Position numbers and translations under genes: made by a program | The notes under the pieces: model-generated | The model's input: only the letters and a program-made list of their open reading frames with translations | Databases searched by the model: none | What the model was told of the DNA's origin: nothing | Part shown: one piece after another, positions 18,439-28,230 of the stretch | Layout of the letters: each line of letters starts with the position of its first letter | Numbering within the stretch: position 1 is the stretch's first letter | DNA from: Rhodopseudomonas faecalis | Lineage (GTDB): Bacteria > Pseudomonadota > Alphaproteobacteria > Rhizobiales > Xanthobacteraceae | Assembly: GCF_003217325.1 (NCBI RefSeq) | Contig: NZ_QJTI01000015.1 | Coordinates: forward strand, 26,200 to 90,199 | Direction: 5' to 3' | DNA length: 64,000 nucleotides

Positions 18439-21053
18439 CCGTGAAAATCACCATTGATGGCCGCACCATCGAGGCCAAGGACGGCGAGGATCTGCTCGCG
18501 GTCTGCCTCGCCAATGGCATCGACATTCCGTATTTCTGCTGGCACGGCGCGCTCGGTTCGGCCGGTGCCTGCCGGCAATGCGCGGTGCGGGTCTATGGCG
18601 GACCGGACGATGACGTCGGCAAGATCGTGATGTCGTGCATGACGCCGGTCAGCGACGGGCTGCGGGTCTCGGTCGCCGATCAGGAGGCCAGCAATTTCCG
18701 CGCGCGGGTGATCGAGTGGCTGATGATCAATCATCCGCATGATTGTCCGGTGTGCGAGGAAGCCGGCTCCTGCCATTTGCAGGACATGACCATTGCCACC
18801 GGCCATCACAGCCGGCGCTATCAGTTCGACAAGCGCACCCATCGCAATCAGGATCTCGGGCCGCTGCTCACCCATGAGATGAACCGCTGCATCGCCTGCT
18901 ATCGCTGCACGCGGTTTTATCGCGACTATGCGGGCGGCCGTGATCTCGATGCGTTCGGCTCGCATGGCAATGTGTATTTCGGCCGTGCCGAGGACGGCGT
19001 GCTGGAAAGCCCGTTCGCCGGCAATCTCGCCGAGGTCTGCCCGACCGGCGTCTTTAACGACAAGGGCTGGTCGCAGCATTACGCGCGCAAATGGGACATG
19101 AAGGCGACGCCGTCGATCTGTCCGCATTGCGCGGTCGGCTGCAATCTGTTTGTCGCCGAGCGCGGCGGCCAGGTGCGTCGGGTGCAGAACCGCTATCACA
19201 GCGCGCTCAACGGTTATTTCCTGTGCGATCGCGGCCGGTTCGGGCCGCTGCATGTGGTGTCCGAGCGCCGGCTGACAGCGCCGCGCCGCGGCAATGCCGC
19301 GCTCAGCGATCATGACGCGATCAATGCCGCGCAACAACTGATCGCCGCGGGCGCGATCGGCATCGGCTCGCCGCGCGCCTCGCTGGAAGCCAATGCCGCG
19401 CTGCGCCGGCTGGTCGGGCCCGAGCGGTTCTTTGCCGGCGTGTCCGATGCCGAAGCCCGGCTGACGCGGCGCATGGCCGAGTTGCTGCGCGCGCGCCCAA
19501 GTCAGATCGCCTCGCTATCCGAGATCGAACGCTGCGACGCCGTGCTGGTGCTCGGCGAACAGCTCACCGACAGCGCGCCGCGCATGGCGCTGGCGCTGCG
19601 CCAGGCCTCGCGCGGTGCCGAGCGTGAACTCGCGGCACAAAAGGGCGTCCATCAGTGGCTCGATCAGGCGGTGCGCGTCGCCGGCGAAGGCCGCCGCAGC
19701 CCGATCATGCTGGCGACGCCGCTGCCGGACTCGACGCTCGATCCGATCGCGACGCTGGCGCTGCGCCGCGACCCGTTGCAGGTCGCCGCGCTCGGACATG
19801 CGGTCGCCGCCGCGCTCGCCGGCCGCGATGAAGATCGCGACGCCAGCGACATTGCCCGCACGTTGCAAGCAGCCAAGCGGCCGCTGATCATCGCCGGCTC
19901 CGGGCTCGGCCTTGCCGACACGGTGGAAGCCGCAGCCGCGATCGCGGCCGCGCTTGGCGGTGATGCCAGGATTGCGCTGATCGCGCCCGAGGCCAACAGT
20001 TTTGGGCTGGCGCTGCTTAGCGGCGAGGGCATCGAGGCGGCCACCGCGGCGCTGCGGCGCGGGCCAGCCCGTCACGTCATCGTGCTGGAGAACGATCTGT
20101 TCGAGCGCGCGCCGCGTGCCTGCGTCGAGCAGTTGCTGGGGGCGGCCGATGAGGTGATCGCGCTCGACTGCCTCGACAATGAGACCACGCAGCGCGCCAA
20201 TCTGGTGCTGCCGGTGGCGAGTTTCAGCGAACAGGCCGGCAGCTACGTCAATTATGAAGGCCGCGCGCAGCGCTTCTTCGCCGCGTTGCCGCCGTCGGCC
20301 GAGGTGCCGGCGTCGTGGCGGCGGCTCGCCGCGCTCGGAGCCGGACCGTTCACGGCGCTCGATCAGTTGATCGACGCTATCTTGGCCGAACGGCCTGAGC
20401 TTGCCGGGCTGAAAGGCGCCGCGCCCGAGGCGTCGTGCCAATGCGCCCATGGTCATGGCACGCGCACGCCGCGGCCGCTGTCCGGCCGCACCGCCGATGA
20501 CCGCGCCGGCCGCGATCCGGCGGCGACGCCGCCGCTTGATCCGGATTCCGCGCTCGGCTTTGGCATGGAAGGCTCGCGCGGCCGCGAATTGCCGCCCGCG
20601 CTGCTGACCGGCTACGACACCCACGGGCTGCACTCCGCCAATGCGGTGACGCGCTTTGTCGAGGAGATCAACGGCCCGCTGCGCGGCGGCGATCCCGGCG
20701 CGCGGCTGTTCGGCCCCGAGGGCGGCGCCATTTCCGAAGCTGCGCCGCCGGTCGCGATCGAAGGCGAGGGGCTGCTGCTGCTGCCGCTGCCCGATGTGTT
20801 CAGCGGCACCGAAACCAGCCGCGCCTCGGCCTTGCTGGCGGCACGGGCGCCGGCGCCGCGGCTATTGCTGCATCCCGATGAGGCCGAGCGCCTTGGCCTT
20901 GCGGCCGGTGATGCGGTGCTGATCAATGGCGAACCCTGCGCGGCGCGGCTGACGCTTGAGCCGTCACTGGCGCAGGGCGTGGTGGCGCTCAGCGCCGGGA
21001 CGTTGGCGCCGCGCGGTCCGCTGCGCCGGGTGCGGGTGGAGGCGGCGCGATGA
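18435..21053 (+). CDS. nuoG: NADH-quinone oxidoreductase subunit G
   Basis: NuoG (872 aa) carries several clusters. In order: a plant-ferredoxin-like [2Fe-2S] domain (GIDIPYFCWHGALGSAGACRQC), the His-Cys N5 motif (HDCPVCEEAGSCHLQDM), the N4 motif (CIACYRCTRFYR), and C-x2-C-x3-C-x27-C (CPHCAVGC...FLC), the N7 cluster motif found in E. coli and Thermus NuoG. The rest is a degenerate molybdopterin-oxidoreductase domain. A Cys/His/Pro-rich stretch near residues 675-700 (CQCAHGHG, then many Asp/Pro) looks like a lineage-specific insertion. Start ATG 18435 overlaps the nuoF stop. Confidence 0.93.
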   Translation: MTVKITIDGRTIEAKDGEDLLAVCLANGIDIPYFCWHGALGSAGACRQCAVRVYGGPDDDVGKIVMSCMTPVSDGLRVSVADQEASNFRARVIEWLMINHPHDCPVCEEAGSCHLQDMTIATGHHSRRYQFDKRTHRNQDLGPLLTHEMNRCIACYRCTRFYRDYAGGRDLDAFGSHGNVYFGRAEDGVLESPFAGNLAEVCPTGVFNDKGWSQHYARKWDMKATPSICPHCAVGCNLFVAERGGQVRRVQNRYHSALNGYFLCDRGRFGPLHVVSERRLTAPRRGNAALSDHDAINAAQQLIAAGAIGIGSPRASLEANAALRRLVGPERFFAGVSDAEARLTRRMAELLRARPSQIASLSEIERCDAVLVLGEQLTDSAPRMALALRQASRGAERELAAQKGVHQWLDQAVRVAGEGRRSPIMLATPLPDSTLDPIATLALRRDPLQVAALGHAVAAALAGRDEDRDASDIARTLQAAKRPLIIAGSGLGLADTVEAAAAIAAALGGDARIALIAPEANSFGLALLSGEGIEAATAALRRGPARHVIVLENDLFERAPRACVEQLLGAADEVIALDCLDNETTQRANLVLPVASFSEQAGSYVNYEGRAQRFFAALPPSAEVPASWRRLAALGAGPFTALDQLIDAILAERPELAGLKGAAPEASCQCAHGHGTRTPRPLSGRTADDRAGRDPAATPPLDPDSALGFGMEGSRGRELPPALLTGYDTHGLHSANAVTRFVEEINGPLRGGDPGARLFGPEGGAISEAAPPVAIEGEGLLLLPLPDVFSGTETSRASALLAARAPAPRLLLHPDEAERLGLAAGDAVLINGEPCAARLTLEPSLAQGVVALSAGTLAPRGPLRRVRVEAAR

Positions 21054-22009
21054 TCGGCATGCTGCTCACCGCCACGATCTCGACCATGCTGATCATGGCG
21101 CTGCTGGTCGCGGCCGGCACCTTCACCTGGGTCGAGCGCCGCGTGCTGGCATTCGTGCAGGAGCGGCTTGGTCCGAACCGGGTCGGTCCGTTCGGCTTCC
21201 TGCAATGGGTCGCCGACACGGTGAAGATCATCGCCAAGGAAGACGAGGTGCCGCCCGGCGCCGACCACGTCGCCTATCGGCTGGCGCCCGCCGTGGCGGC
21301 GACGCCGGTGCTGGCCGGCTTTGGCGTGGTGGCGTTCGGCGATGGGCTGGCGCTGGCCTCGATCGATGTCGGGGTGATGTTCGTGCTCGGCATGATGGGG
21401 CTGACCGCCTATGCCGTGGTGCTGGGCGCTTTGGCTTCGCCGAGCCGGTTCTCGCTGATCGGCGGCCTGCGCGCCGCGGCGCAGATGCTGGCCTATGAGG
21501 CGTTTCTCGGCCTGTCGCTGCTCGGGGTGGTGATGCTGGCCGGCAGCCTGTCGATGAACGACATCGTCCGCGCCCAGGAAAACGTCTGGTTCATCGTGCT
21601 GCAGCCGCTCGGCGCGGCGCTGTTCACGCTCGGCGGCATCGCCGCGGCGCATCGCACGCCGTTCGACTTGCCGGAATCCGAGAACGATCTGGTTGGCGGC
21701 TACATCACCGAATACACCGGCATGTCGTTCGGGCTGTTCTTCCTCGGCGAATATCTGGCGATCCTGCTGGTGTCGGCCTTTGCCGTCACGCTGTTCTTCG
21801 GCGGCTGGCTCGGTCCGTGGCTGCCGGGCCCGATCTGGTTCGGCCTGAAGACCGGCGCGATCGCGGTGATGTTCGTCTGGATTCGCGCCGCGATGCCGCG
21901 GCCGCGCTACGACCAGATGGTGACCGTGGCCTGGAAGGTGGCGTTGCCGCTGGCGCTGCTCAATCTGCTGATCACCGGCGTGGTCGTGGTGGCAAGGAGC
22001 GCGCCATGA
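21050..22009 (+). CDS. nuoH: NADH-quinone oxidoreductase subunit H
   Basis: NuoH (319 aa) is a multi-spanning membrane subunit that forms part of the quinone entry channel. Conserved segments include [21 protein letters not shown], the [21 protein letters not shown] loop with its conserved acidic residues, and [15 protein letters not shown]. About eight TM helices are expected. It overlaps nuoG and nuoI by 4 nt. Confidence 0.95.
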   Translation: MIGMLLTATISTMLIMALLVAAGTFTWVERRVLAFVQERLGPNRVGPFGFLQWVADTVKIIAKEDEVPPGADHVAYRLAPAVAATPVLAGFGVVAFGDGLALASIDVGVMFVLGMMGLTAYAVVLGALASPSRFSLIGGLRAAAQMLAYEAFLGLSLLGVVMLAGSLSMNDIVRAQENVWFIVLQPLGAALFTLGGIAAAHRTPFDLPESENDLVGGYITEYTGMSFGLFFLGEYLAILLVSAFAVTLFFGGWLGPWLPGPIWFGLKTGAIAVMFVWIRAAMPRPRYDQMVTVAWKVALPLALLNLLITGVVVVARSAP

Positions 22010-22527
22010 AGGGACTGGGCTGGCTGGAAGGTCTGCTGCGGGTCGGCCGAAAACTGTTCGGCAAGGTCGAGACCGTCGAATATCCGGAGGTGCGGCCCTA
22101 TCTGCCGCCGCGCAGCCGTGGCCGGATCGTGCTGACCCGCGATCCCGATGGCCAGGAGCGCTGCGTCGCCTGCAATCTGTGCGCGGCGGCGTGCCCGGTC
22201 GGCTGCATCGACCTCGCCAAGGCGGTGGCCGATGACGGCCGCTGGTACCCAGAACACTTCCGAATCAATTTCGCCCGCTGCATCTTCTGCGGCTACTGCG
22301 AGGAAGCCTGCCCGACCTCGGCGATCCAGCTCACGCCGGATTTCGAACTGAGCGAATGGCGGCGCGATGCCTTGGTCTATGACAAGCATGATCTGTTGAT
22401 CGCTGGCGAGGGCAAGGTGCGCGGCTATCGCTACTGGTCGGTGGCCGGCAAGGCGATCGCGGGCAAGGACAAGGGCGAAGCCGATCATGAATCGCCGCCC
22501 GTTGATTTGAAGGGATTGCTGCCCTGA
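22006..22527 (+). CDS. nuoI: NADH-quinone oxidoreductase subunit I
   Basis: NuoI (173 aa) carries two [4Fe-4S] clusters, N6a and N6b, bound by [15 protein letters not shown] and [12 protein letters not shown]. It has the amphipathic N-terminus expected for attachment to the membrane arm and a charged C-terminal extension of about 30 residues. ATG 22006 overlaps the nuoH stop. Its stop TGA is embedded in CTGA at the likely nuoJ start. Confidence 0.95.
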   Translation: MKGLGWLEGLLRVGRKLFGKVETVEYPEVRPYLPPRSRGRIVLTRDPDGQERCVACNLCAAACPVGCIDLAKAVADDGRWYPEHFRINFARCIFCGYCEEACPTSAIQLTPDFELSEWRRDALVYDKHDLLIAGEGKVRGYRYWSVAGKAIAGKDKGEADHESPPVDLKGLLP

Positions 22528-23024
22528 GCCCGCTTCTTGCCACTTACGCCGGATCGCTGGCCTTGATCGCCGCCGCACTCGCGGTGACGCGGACCAATGT
22601 CGTGCATTCGCTGCTCTATCTGTTGTCGACGCTGCTGGCGCTGGCGGCGGCGTTCTTTGCGCTCGGCGCCGGCTTTGCCGCGGCGCTGCTGATCATCGTC
22701 TATGCCGGCGCCATCGTGGTGCTGTTCGTGTTCGTGGCGATGACGGTCGGCACCGACGGCTCGGCGATCGCACGCGAGCGCGAGATGCTGCGGCAGTCCT
22801 GGCCGGTGCCAGCCGCGATCAGCGTGCTGGTGGCGGCGCCATTTTTGTTCGGCATCAGCGATCCGATCCCGAGCCACGCCACGCCGGTATCGGCGCAGGC
22901 GGTCGGGCGGCTGTTGTTCGGCCCCTGGGCGCTGGCGATTGAACTCGCCTCGTTCCTGTTGCTCGCCGGTCTGATCGGCGTGCGCCATATCGGCCGTGAT
23001 CGCGGCCCGGAGCAGGAACCATGA
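22524..23024 (+). CDS. nuoJ: NADH-quinone oxidoreductase subunit J, apparent CTG start
   Basis: NuoJ is a five-helix membrane subunit of the proton-pumping arm; the signature [11 protein letters not shown] and the conserved [17 protein letters not shown] helix are clear. No ATG, GTG or TTG exists where the first TM helix should begin. The frame opens after a stop at 22503-22505. A CTG at 22524 overlaps the nuoI stop (CTGA), follows AAGGGA by about 9 nt, and gives a 166-residue protein of normal N-terminal length. The next usual start, TTG 22563, would cut the first TM helix. An ATT at 22515 is a further option. Confidence 0.88.
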   Translation: MSPLLATYAGSLALIAAALAVTRTNVVHSLLYLLSTLLALAAAFFALGAGFAAALLIIVYAGAIVVLFVFVAMTVGTDGSAIAREREMLRQSWPVPAAISVLVAAPFLFGISDPIPSHATPVSAQAVGRLLFGPWALAIELASFLLLAGLIGVRHIGRDRGPEQEP

Positions 23025-23329
23025 GCGGCGCCGCACTCACCGGGATGATGATCATCGCCGCCGGGCTGTTCGCAGCCGGGCTGTTCGGCGTGCTGGCGCG
23101 CCGCGGCATCCTGTTTCAATTGGTCGCGCTGGAAGTGGCATTGAGCGGCCCGGCGCTGGCCTTCATCGCTGCCGGTGCCTATCACGGCGAAGCCGATGGC
23201 CAGGGCATGTTCGTGCTGACCCTGACCTTGGCGGCCGCCGAAGTCGCGGTTGGCCTCGCGCTGTTCCTGCGGATCAGGCGCGCCAAGGGCAGCGATGACA
23301 GCGACGCCGTCAGCGGGCTGAAGGGGTAG
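23021..23329 (+). CDS. nuoK: NADH-quinone oxidoreductase subunit K
   Basis: NuoK (102 aa) has three TM helices with the conserved intramembrane glutamates in LVALEVALSG and AAAEVAVGLAL, which take part in proton translocation. The length is normal. It overlaps nuoJ by 4 nt and nuoL starts 2 nt after it. Confidence 0.95.
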   Translation: MSGAALTGMMIIAAGLFAAGLFGVLARRGILFQLVALEVALSGPALAFIAAGAYHGEADGQGMFVLTLTLAAAEVAVGLALFLRIRRAKGSDDSDAVSGLKG

Positions 23330-23331
23330 CC

Positions 23332-25302
23332 ATGGCGCAGCTCCTTCCGTTCGTTCCCGTCCCGGCACTGCTCGGCTTCATCCTGCTGGCGCTGGTGCCG
23401 CTGCGGATGCCGCGCGCGCTGGTCACCGTTATCGGCGTGGTCAGCGCGGTGCTGCCGGCGCTGGTGATGCTGCCGGTGCTGGTCTCCTGTGTCGGCGGCG
23501 ACGCCTGCCAGGCCGGCACGGTCATCAACATCCTCAGCATCAATGTCAGCGCGTTCACCGCCGAAATCGCGATGGCGCTCGACCCGGTCAGCGTGGTCGG
23601 CGGCATCACGGTGGCGTTCATCAGCGCGATGGTGCTGATCTATGCCGGCGCCTATATGAGCGAGGAGCCGGTCGCCGATCTGCGGCGGTTCTTCGCCTAT
23701 ATGAACCTGTTTCTCGCCGGCATGCTGGCGGTGGTGCTGGCTGCCGATGCGGTGCTGCTGTTCCTCGGCTGGGAAACCATCGGCCTGTGCAGCTTCCTGC
23801 TGATCGCGTTCTACACCAAGAAGCCGAAATCGCTGGCGGCCGGCACCAAGGCGCTGGTCACCACCCGCATTGCCGACAGCCTGCTGCTCGGCGGCTTGAT
23901 GCTGCTGTTTCTGGCGACCGGCACCACGCGCTTCGACGGCATGCTGGCCAAGGTCGGCAGCATCGATAGCTGGCAGCTCACCGCGATCGCCGGTCTGATC
24001 GCCACCGGCGCGCTCGGCAAATCGGCGCAGGTGCCGTTCCACACCTGGCTGCCGAGCGCGATGGCTGGCCCGACCCCGGTGTCGGCGCTGCTGCATTCGG
24101 CGACCATGGTCGCGGCCGGCGTGATCCTGCTGGTGCGGCTGTCGCCGCTGATCGCGGCGTCGCCCGATGTCGCTGCGGTGGTGGCGCTGCTCGGCCTTGG
24201 CACCGCACTCCTGACCGCGACCGCGGCGCTGATCCAGCGCGACATCAAGAAGCTGCTGGCGTTCTCGACCATGAGCCAGATCGGCTTCATGGTGCTGGCG
24301 GTCGGCATGGGCTCGCCCGCCGCGGCGCTGGCGCATTTTGCGATCCATGCGGTGTTCAAGTCGCTGCTGTTCCTCAGCGCCGGCATTTTGAGCCACGGCG
24401 CTCATGGCTCGACCGCGATCGAAGCGCTGCGCGGCTCGCGCCGCCGCATGCCGCTGCCGTTCGGGAGTTTTGCGGTCGGCGCGGCGTCGCTCGCCGGTCT
24501 GCCGGTGATCACCGCCGGCTGGTACTCCAAGGAAGCGGTGCTGGCCGCGGTGTGGAGCAGCGGGCTGTGGGGCGTGCCGCTGTGGGCGCTCGGCGTCATC
24601 GCCGCGGTGCTGACCGCCGCCTATTCGTTCCGGGTGGTGCTGGTCGCCGCCAGCGACGGGCCGGAAAAGGCGCCGGCGCCGTGGGACGGCTTTGCGGTCT
24701 GGGTGCCGCTCGCCACGCTGGCGACGCTGGCGATCCTGTCCGGCTTCACCGTCAACGCGCTGATCGGCTTTGCTGGCGGCCTGCCGGAGCATCTGCCGCT
24801 GCTGGCGGTGCTGCTCGGCGCCGCGGCGCCGCTCGCCGGTCTGGCGCTGGCCTGGCAGTTCGAGCGCGACCCGCGCCGGCTGCGACGTCTCGCGGCGCGG
24901 CTGCGCCATCGCAAGATCTTCCGGGCCGACAGCCTGTATTACCTGATCTTCGTGCGCAATTTCCGGCGCACCACCAAGCGGCTCTCGGGACCCATCGATG
25001 GCAACAACGGCGCGGTGCAGATGCCAGAGCCGCCGCTGGTGCTCGATGTGGTACGGCTGGTGTCGGGTGATCCGATTGGTCGCGCGCTGGTGACGGCGGC
25101 GATCCGGATCGCCAATACAATCGTGGCGCGGTTCAATCCCGATCGGATTGACCTCGCTTGGATGAGCTTTGCCCGGTCGTTCGGCGGGGCATGGGCGCGT
25201 GCACGACTGATCCAGACCGGCCGGCTGCGCGAGCAATCGCTGGGCCTCGCGCTCGGCTTCGTCGGTCTGCTTCTGTTTGCCTGGGGGACCTCATGGCGCT
25301 GA
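23332..25302 (+). CDS. nuoL: NADH-quinone oxidoreductase subunit L
   Basis: NuoL (656 aa) is the distal antiporter-like proton-pumping subunit. It shows the FLGWETIGLCSFLLI helix with the key Glu, the KSAQVPFHTWLPSAMAGPTPVSALLHSATMV signature with its Lys and His, and a C-terminal lateral helix region (from about residue 520) ending in a final TM helix. It overlaps nuoM by 10 nt (nuoM ATG at 25293). Confidence 0.95.
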   Translation: MAQLLPFVPVPALLGFILLALVPLRMPRALVTVIGVVSAVLPALVMLPVLVSCVGGDACQAGTVINILSINVSAFTAEIAMALDPVSVVGGITVAFISAMVLIYAGAYMSEEPVADLRRFFAYMNLFLAGMLAVVLAADAVLLFLGWETIGLCSFLLIAFYTKKPKSLAAGTKALVTTRIADSLLLGGLMLLFLATGTTRFDGMLAKVGSIDSWQLTAIAGLIATGALGKSAQVPFHTWLPSAMAGPTPVSALLHSATMVAAGVILLVRLSPLIAASPDVAAVVALLGLGTALLTATAALIQRDIKKLLAFSTMSQIGFMVLAVGMGSPAAALAHFAIHAVFKSLLFLSAGILSHGAHGSTAIEALRGSRRRMPLPFGSFAVGAASLAGLPVITAGWYSKEAVLAAVWSSGLWGVPLWALGVIAAVLTAAYSFRVVLVAASDGPEKAPAPWDGFAVWVPLATLATLAILSGFTVNALIGFAGGLPEHLPLLAVLLGAAAPLAGLALAWQFERDPRRLRRLAARLRHRKIFRADSLYYLIFVRNFRRTTKRLSGPIDGNNGAVQMPEPPLVLDVVRLVSGDPIGRALVTAAIRIANTIVARFNPDRIDLAWMSFARSFGGAWARARLIQTGRLREQSLGLALGFVGLLLFAWGTSWR

Positions 25303-26741
25303 TCGCCCTTCTTCTGCTGCCACTGCTGGGGGGCCTGGCGGCCTATATCGTCGCGGGCAAGGGCCGGGGCGATGCGGAACGCTGGGTCACCATCGTCACG
25401 CTCGCCGCCACGCTCGCGGTGCTGATCCTGGCGATGGCCGGCAGCGGCGATGGCCGCTGGATGGCGCAAGTGATGGTGCCCTGGGTGCCGTCGCTCGGCA
25501 TCTCCATCAATTTTGCGCTCGACGGGTTGTCGGCGGCGCTGATCGCGATCGCGGCCGGGCTCGGCATCATCTGCGTGATGGCCTCCTGGCGCGATATCCG
25601 CGTCGATTCCGGGCTGTTCCATGCCTGCGTGTGCTGGACCATCGCCGCGACCATCGGCGTATTCATGTCGTTCGACCTGTTGGTGTTCGTGTTCTTCTGG
25701 GAAGCGATGCTGATCCCGAGCTTCATGCTGATCGCGATCTGGGGGCATGGCGACAAGGAAGGCGCGGCGCTGAAATTCCTGATCTTCAACGCGGTCGCCG
25801 GCTTCGGCCTGCTGGCCGCGGTGTTCGCGCTGGCCTCGATGGCCGGCCATATGACCTTCAATGCCTTTGAACTGGCCGAACTAAAACTGTCGCCGACCGC
25901 GCAGGTCTGGCTGCTGCTCGGCTTCTCGCTGGCGTTTCTGGTCAAGCTGTCGGTGCCGCCGTTCCACGCCTGGCTGCCGGATGCGCATACGCTGGCACCG
26001 ACCGCGGGTTCGATCCTGCTGGCGGGCGTGCTGCTGAAGACCGGCGGCTATGGCCTGTTCCGCTTCGCGCCGATGCTGTTTCCGGACGGCCTGGCGGTGC
26101 TGGCGCCCTATGCGCTCGCACTCGGCGCTGCCGGCGCGCTCTATGGCGGCTTTGTCGCCTGCGGCCAGACCGATGCCAAGCGGCTGGTCGCCTACACCTC
26201 GATCGCGCATATGAGCATCGTGCTGATGGGCGTTGCCGCCGGCGTGCATTATGCGCTGGCTGGTGCCGCGGTCGAAATGGTGGCGCATTCGTTCTCGGCT
26301 TCCGCGCTGTTCATGCTGATCGGCGCGCTCTATGAGCGCACCCAGACCCGCGATCTGCGCCAGCTCGGCGGTCTGCAGCAGACCGCGCCGCGCTTTGCCG
26401 CCGCGTTTGCGATGTTCTGTTCGGCGCTGCTGGCTCTGCCTGGCACCGCTAACTTCGTCGGCGAGGCGCTGGTGGTGGTCGGCATCTTCCAGGTCAACTG
26501 GCCGTTCGCGCTGGTGGCGCTGTCGACGCTGATCGTCTCGGTGGTTTATGCGACCCGGCTGCTCAAGGGCGTGGTGTTTGGCGAAGCGCGGCCGCGCCAT
26601 GTGATCGATCTGAGCTGGCGGGAATATGTGCCGGTGATCGTGCTGTCGGTGGCGACCTTGGTGGTCGGCCTGTATCCGCAAAGCCTGATCGCGTTGCTCG
26701 AGCCGGCCATCAAGGCGGCGCTGGTGCTGAAGCTGCCATGA
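25293..26741 (+). CDS. nuoM: NADH-quinone oxidoreductase subunit M
   Basis: NuoM (482 aa) is an antiporter-like proton-pumping subunit. Conserved elements are FFWEAMLIPSFMLI (key Glu), KLSVPPFHAWLPDAHTLAPTAGSILLAGVLLKTGGYG and KRLVAYTSIAHMS. ATG 25293 lies inside the end of nuoL; its stop overlaps the nuoN start by 4 nt. Confidence 0.95.
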   Translation: MALIALLLLPLLGGLAAYIVAGKGRGDAERWVTIVTLAATLAVLILAMAGSGDGRWMAQVMVPWVPSLGISINFALDGLSAALIAIAAGLGIICVMASWRDIRVDSGLFHACVCWTIAATIGVFMSFDLLVFVFFWEAMLIPSFMLIAIWGHGDKEGAALKFLIFNAVAGFGLLAAVFALASMAGHMTFNAFELAELKLSPTAQVWLLLGFSLAFLVKLSVPPFHAWLPDAHTLAPTAGSILLAGVLLKTGGYGLFRFAPMLFPDGLAVLAPYALALGAAGALYGGFVACGQTDAKRLVAYTSIAHMSIVLMGVAAGVHYALAGAAVEMVAHSFSASALFMLIGALYERTQTRDLRQLGGLQQTAPRFAAAFAMFCSALLALPGTANFVGEALVVVGIFQVNWPFALVALSTLIVSVVYATRLLKGVVFGEARPRHVIDLSWREYVPVIVLSVATLVVGLYPQSLIALLEPAIKAALVLKLP

Positions 26742-28108
26742 CCGCTGATCAGCTGATCGCTCTTTCGCCGCTGATTGCCGTCGCGCTTGGCGCGGTGGCG
26801 GCCATGCTGCTGGCGCCGGTGATGCACAGTGATCGCGCCGCGCGCATTGCCGCGGCCATCGGGCTCGCCGCCGCGGCGCTGATCGTGATCTTCCGGGTCG
26901 GCACCCCGCCGCAACCGATCGGTGCGCTGTACACCGATGACGGTCTGGCGCGGTTCGGCACCGCCTATGCGGCGATGTTCGGACTCGCCGCGCTGGTGTT
27001 CCTGCGTGTCGGCAATGTCGCCAAGGAAGCGCCGGCGCTGGTGGCGCTGGTCGCGCTCGGCGCCGCCTCATTGGCCGGCGCCGGTCATGCCGCGACGCTG
27101 TTTCTCGGCCTCGAACTGATCAGCCTGTCGTTGATCGCGCTGTTCGCATTTCCGCTCTCGGCTGCGGCGCTGGAAGCGGGCTATAAATTCCTGGTGATGA
27201 GCGGTCTCGCCACTTCGGCGCAGCTGCTCGGCGTGGCGCTGATCTATGCCGAAACCGGCGCGCTGGATTTTCCCGGCTGGACCGGGCAGGGCGCGCTGTT
27301 CGCGCTCGGCGGCGCGCTGCTGTTGTCCGGGCTGGCGTTCAAGTTTTCGCTGGCGCCGTTTCACATGTGGACGCCGGACGCCTTTGAAGGCGCACCGGCT
27401 GGCGCCGCCGCGCTCGCCGGCGTGGTGTCGAAGGCCGCAGTGGCGATTGCGATCCTGCGGCTGAACAGCGAAGCGTCATTGGCGCAGCCGCTATGGAGCG
27501 GCGGGCTGGCCGCGCTCGGCGCAGCCTCGGTGCTGATCGGCAATCTCTTGGCACTGCGCCAGCCGCTATTGCCGCGCATGCTCGGCTATTCGACCATCGC
27601 CCATTCCGGCTATATCGCGCTGATCCTGGCCTCGGGCGCGCCCAAGGCTGCCGAAGCGGTGCTGTTCTATCTCGGCATCTACGCCCCGGCGCTGACCGCG
27701 GCGCTATGCGCCTCGGCGATGCTCGGCCAGCGGCCGACGCTGGAGGATGTGCGCGGCTTGGCGAAGACCAGGCCGCTGGAAGCAACCGCGCTGGTGATCG
27801 GGCTGTTGTCGCTGGCTGGCCTGCCGGCGGCCGGCGGCTTCATCGCCAAGGTCTATCTGTTCCAGTCGCTGGTGGTGACCAGCTCATGGGTGCTGCTGGT
27901 GGTGGCCGCGATCGGCGCATCGCTCGGCTTCTATTACTACGCGCGGTTCTTCACCGCGCCGTTCGTCGGCAAGAGCCGGATCGAGCCGGCGCCGCGCCAT
28001 CGGGCCGATCGGGTGCTGCTGATCTTCTGCGCCTTTGTGATCCTGCTGTTCGGCTTCGAGCCGACCTTGCTGGTCACCGCCGTCACCACCGCGCTTGCGG
28101 TGCGGTGA
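26738..28108 (+). CDS. nuoN: NADH-quinone oxidoreductase subunit N
   Basis: NuoN (456 aa) is the third antiporter-like subunit, next to NuoK/NuoJ in the membrane arm. It shows FLGLELISLSLIALFA (key Glu), FKFSLAPFHMWTPDAFEGAPAGAAALAGVVSKAA and MLGYSTIAHSGYIALIL. It closes the 13-gene operon; a palindromic repeat (28141-28203) follows between it and the convergent metY. Confidence 0.95.
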   Translation: MTADQLIALSPLIAVALGAVAAMLLAPVMHSDRAARIAAAIGLAAAALIVIFRVGTPPQPIGALYTDDGLARFGTAYAAMFGLAALVFLRVGNVAKEAPALVALVALGAASLAGAGHAATLFLGLELISLSLIALFAFPLSAAALEAGYKFLVMSGLATSAQLLGVALIYAETGALDFPGWTGQGALFALGGALLLSGLAFKFSLAPFHMWTPDAFEGAPAGAAALAGVVSKAAVAIAILRLNSEASLAQPLWSGGLAALGAASVLIGNLLALRQPLLPRMLGYSTIAHSGYIALILASGAPKAAEAVLFYLGIYAPALTAALCASAMLGQRPTLEDVRGLAKTRPLEATALVIGLLSLAGLPAAGGFIAKVYLFQSLVVTSSWVLLVVAAIGASLGFYYYARFFTAPFVGKSRIEPAPRHRADRVLLIFCAFVILLFGFEPTLLVTAVTTALAVR

Positions 28109-28140
28109 GCGTCACACCGGCGTCGCAAGTAACCCAAACG

Positions 28141-28203
28141 ACGAAGCAATCCATCGGGCCATTGGCTTGGCCCCTGGATTGCTTCGCTGCGTTTGCAATG
28201 ACG
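28141..28203. repeat. Dispersed inverted repeat (GAAGCAATCCA/TGGATTGCTTC)
   Basis: GAAGCAATCCA (28143-28153) pairs with TGGATTGCTTC (28175-28185), with an internal GGGCCATTGGCTTGGCCC hairpin. The segment CTGGATTGCTTCGCTGCG followed by GCAATGACG recurs at 63802-63831. It may also end both convergent transcripts (nuoN and metY). Confidence 0.7.
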
Positions 28204-28230
28204 ATGGGTGATTGATCGAACGGCGGTCGT

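Noticed and set aside
23182..25236. 684-codon open frame on the minus strand
   Set aside because: It lies antisense to nuoK, nuoL and part of nuoM; the composition (His, Gln, Arg rich) is typical of GC-rich antisense frames and no family is recognised.
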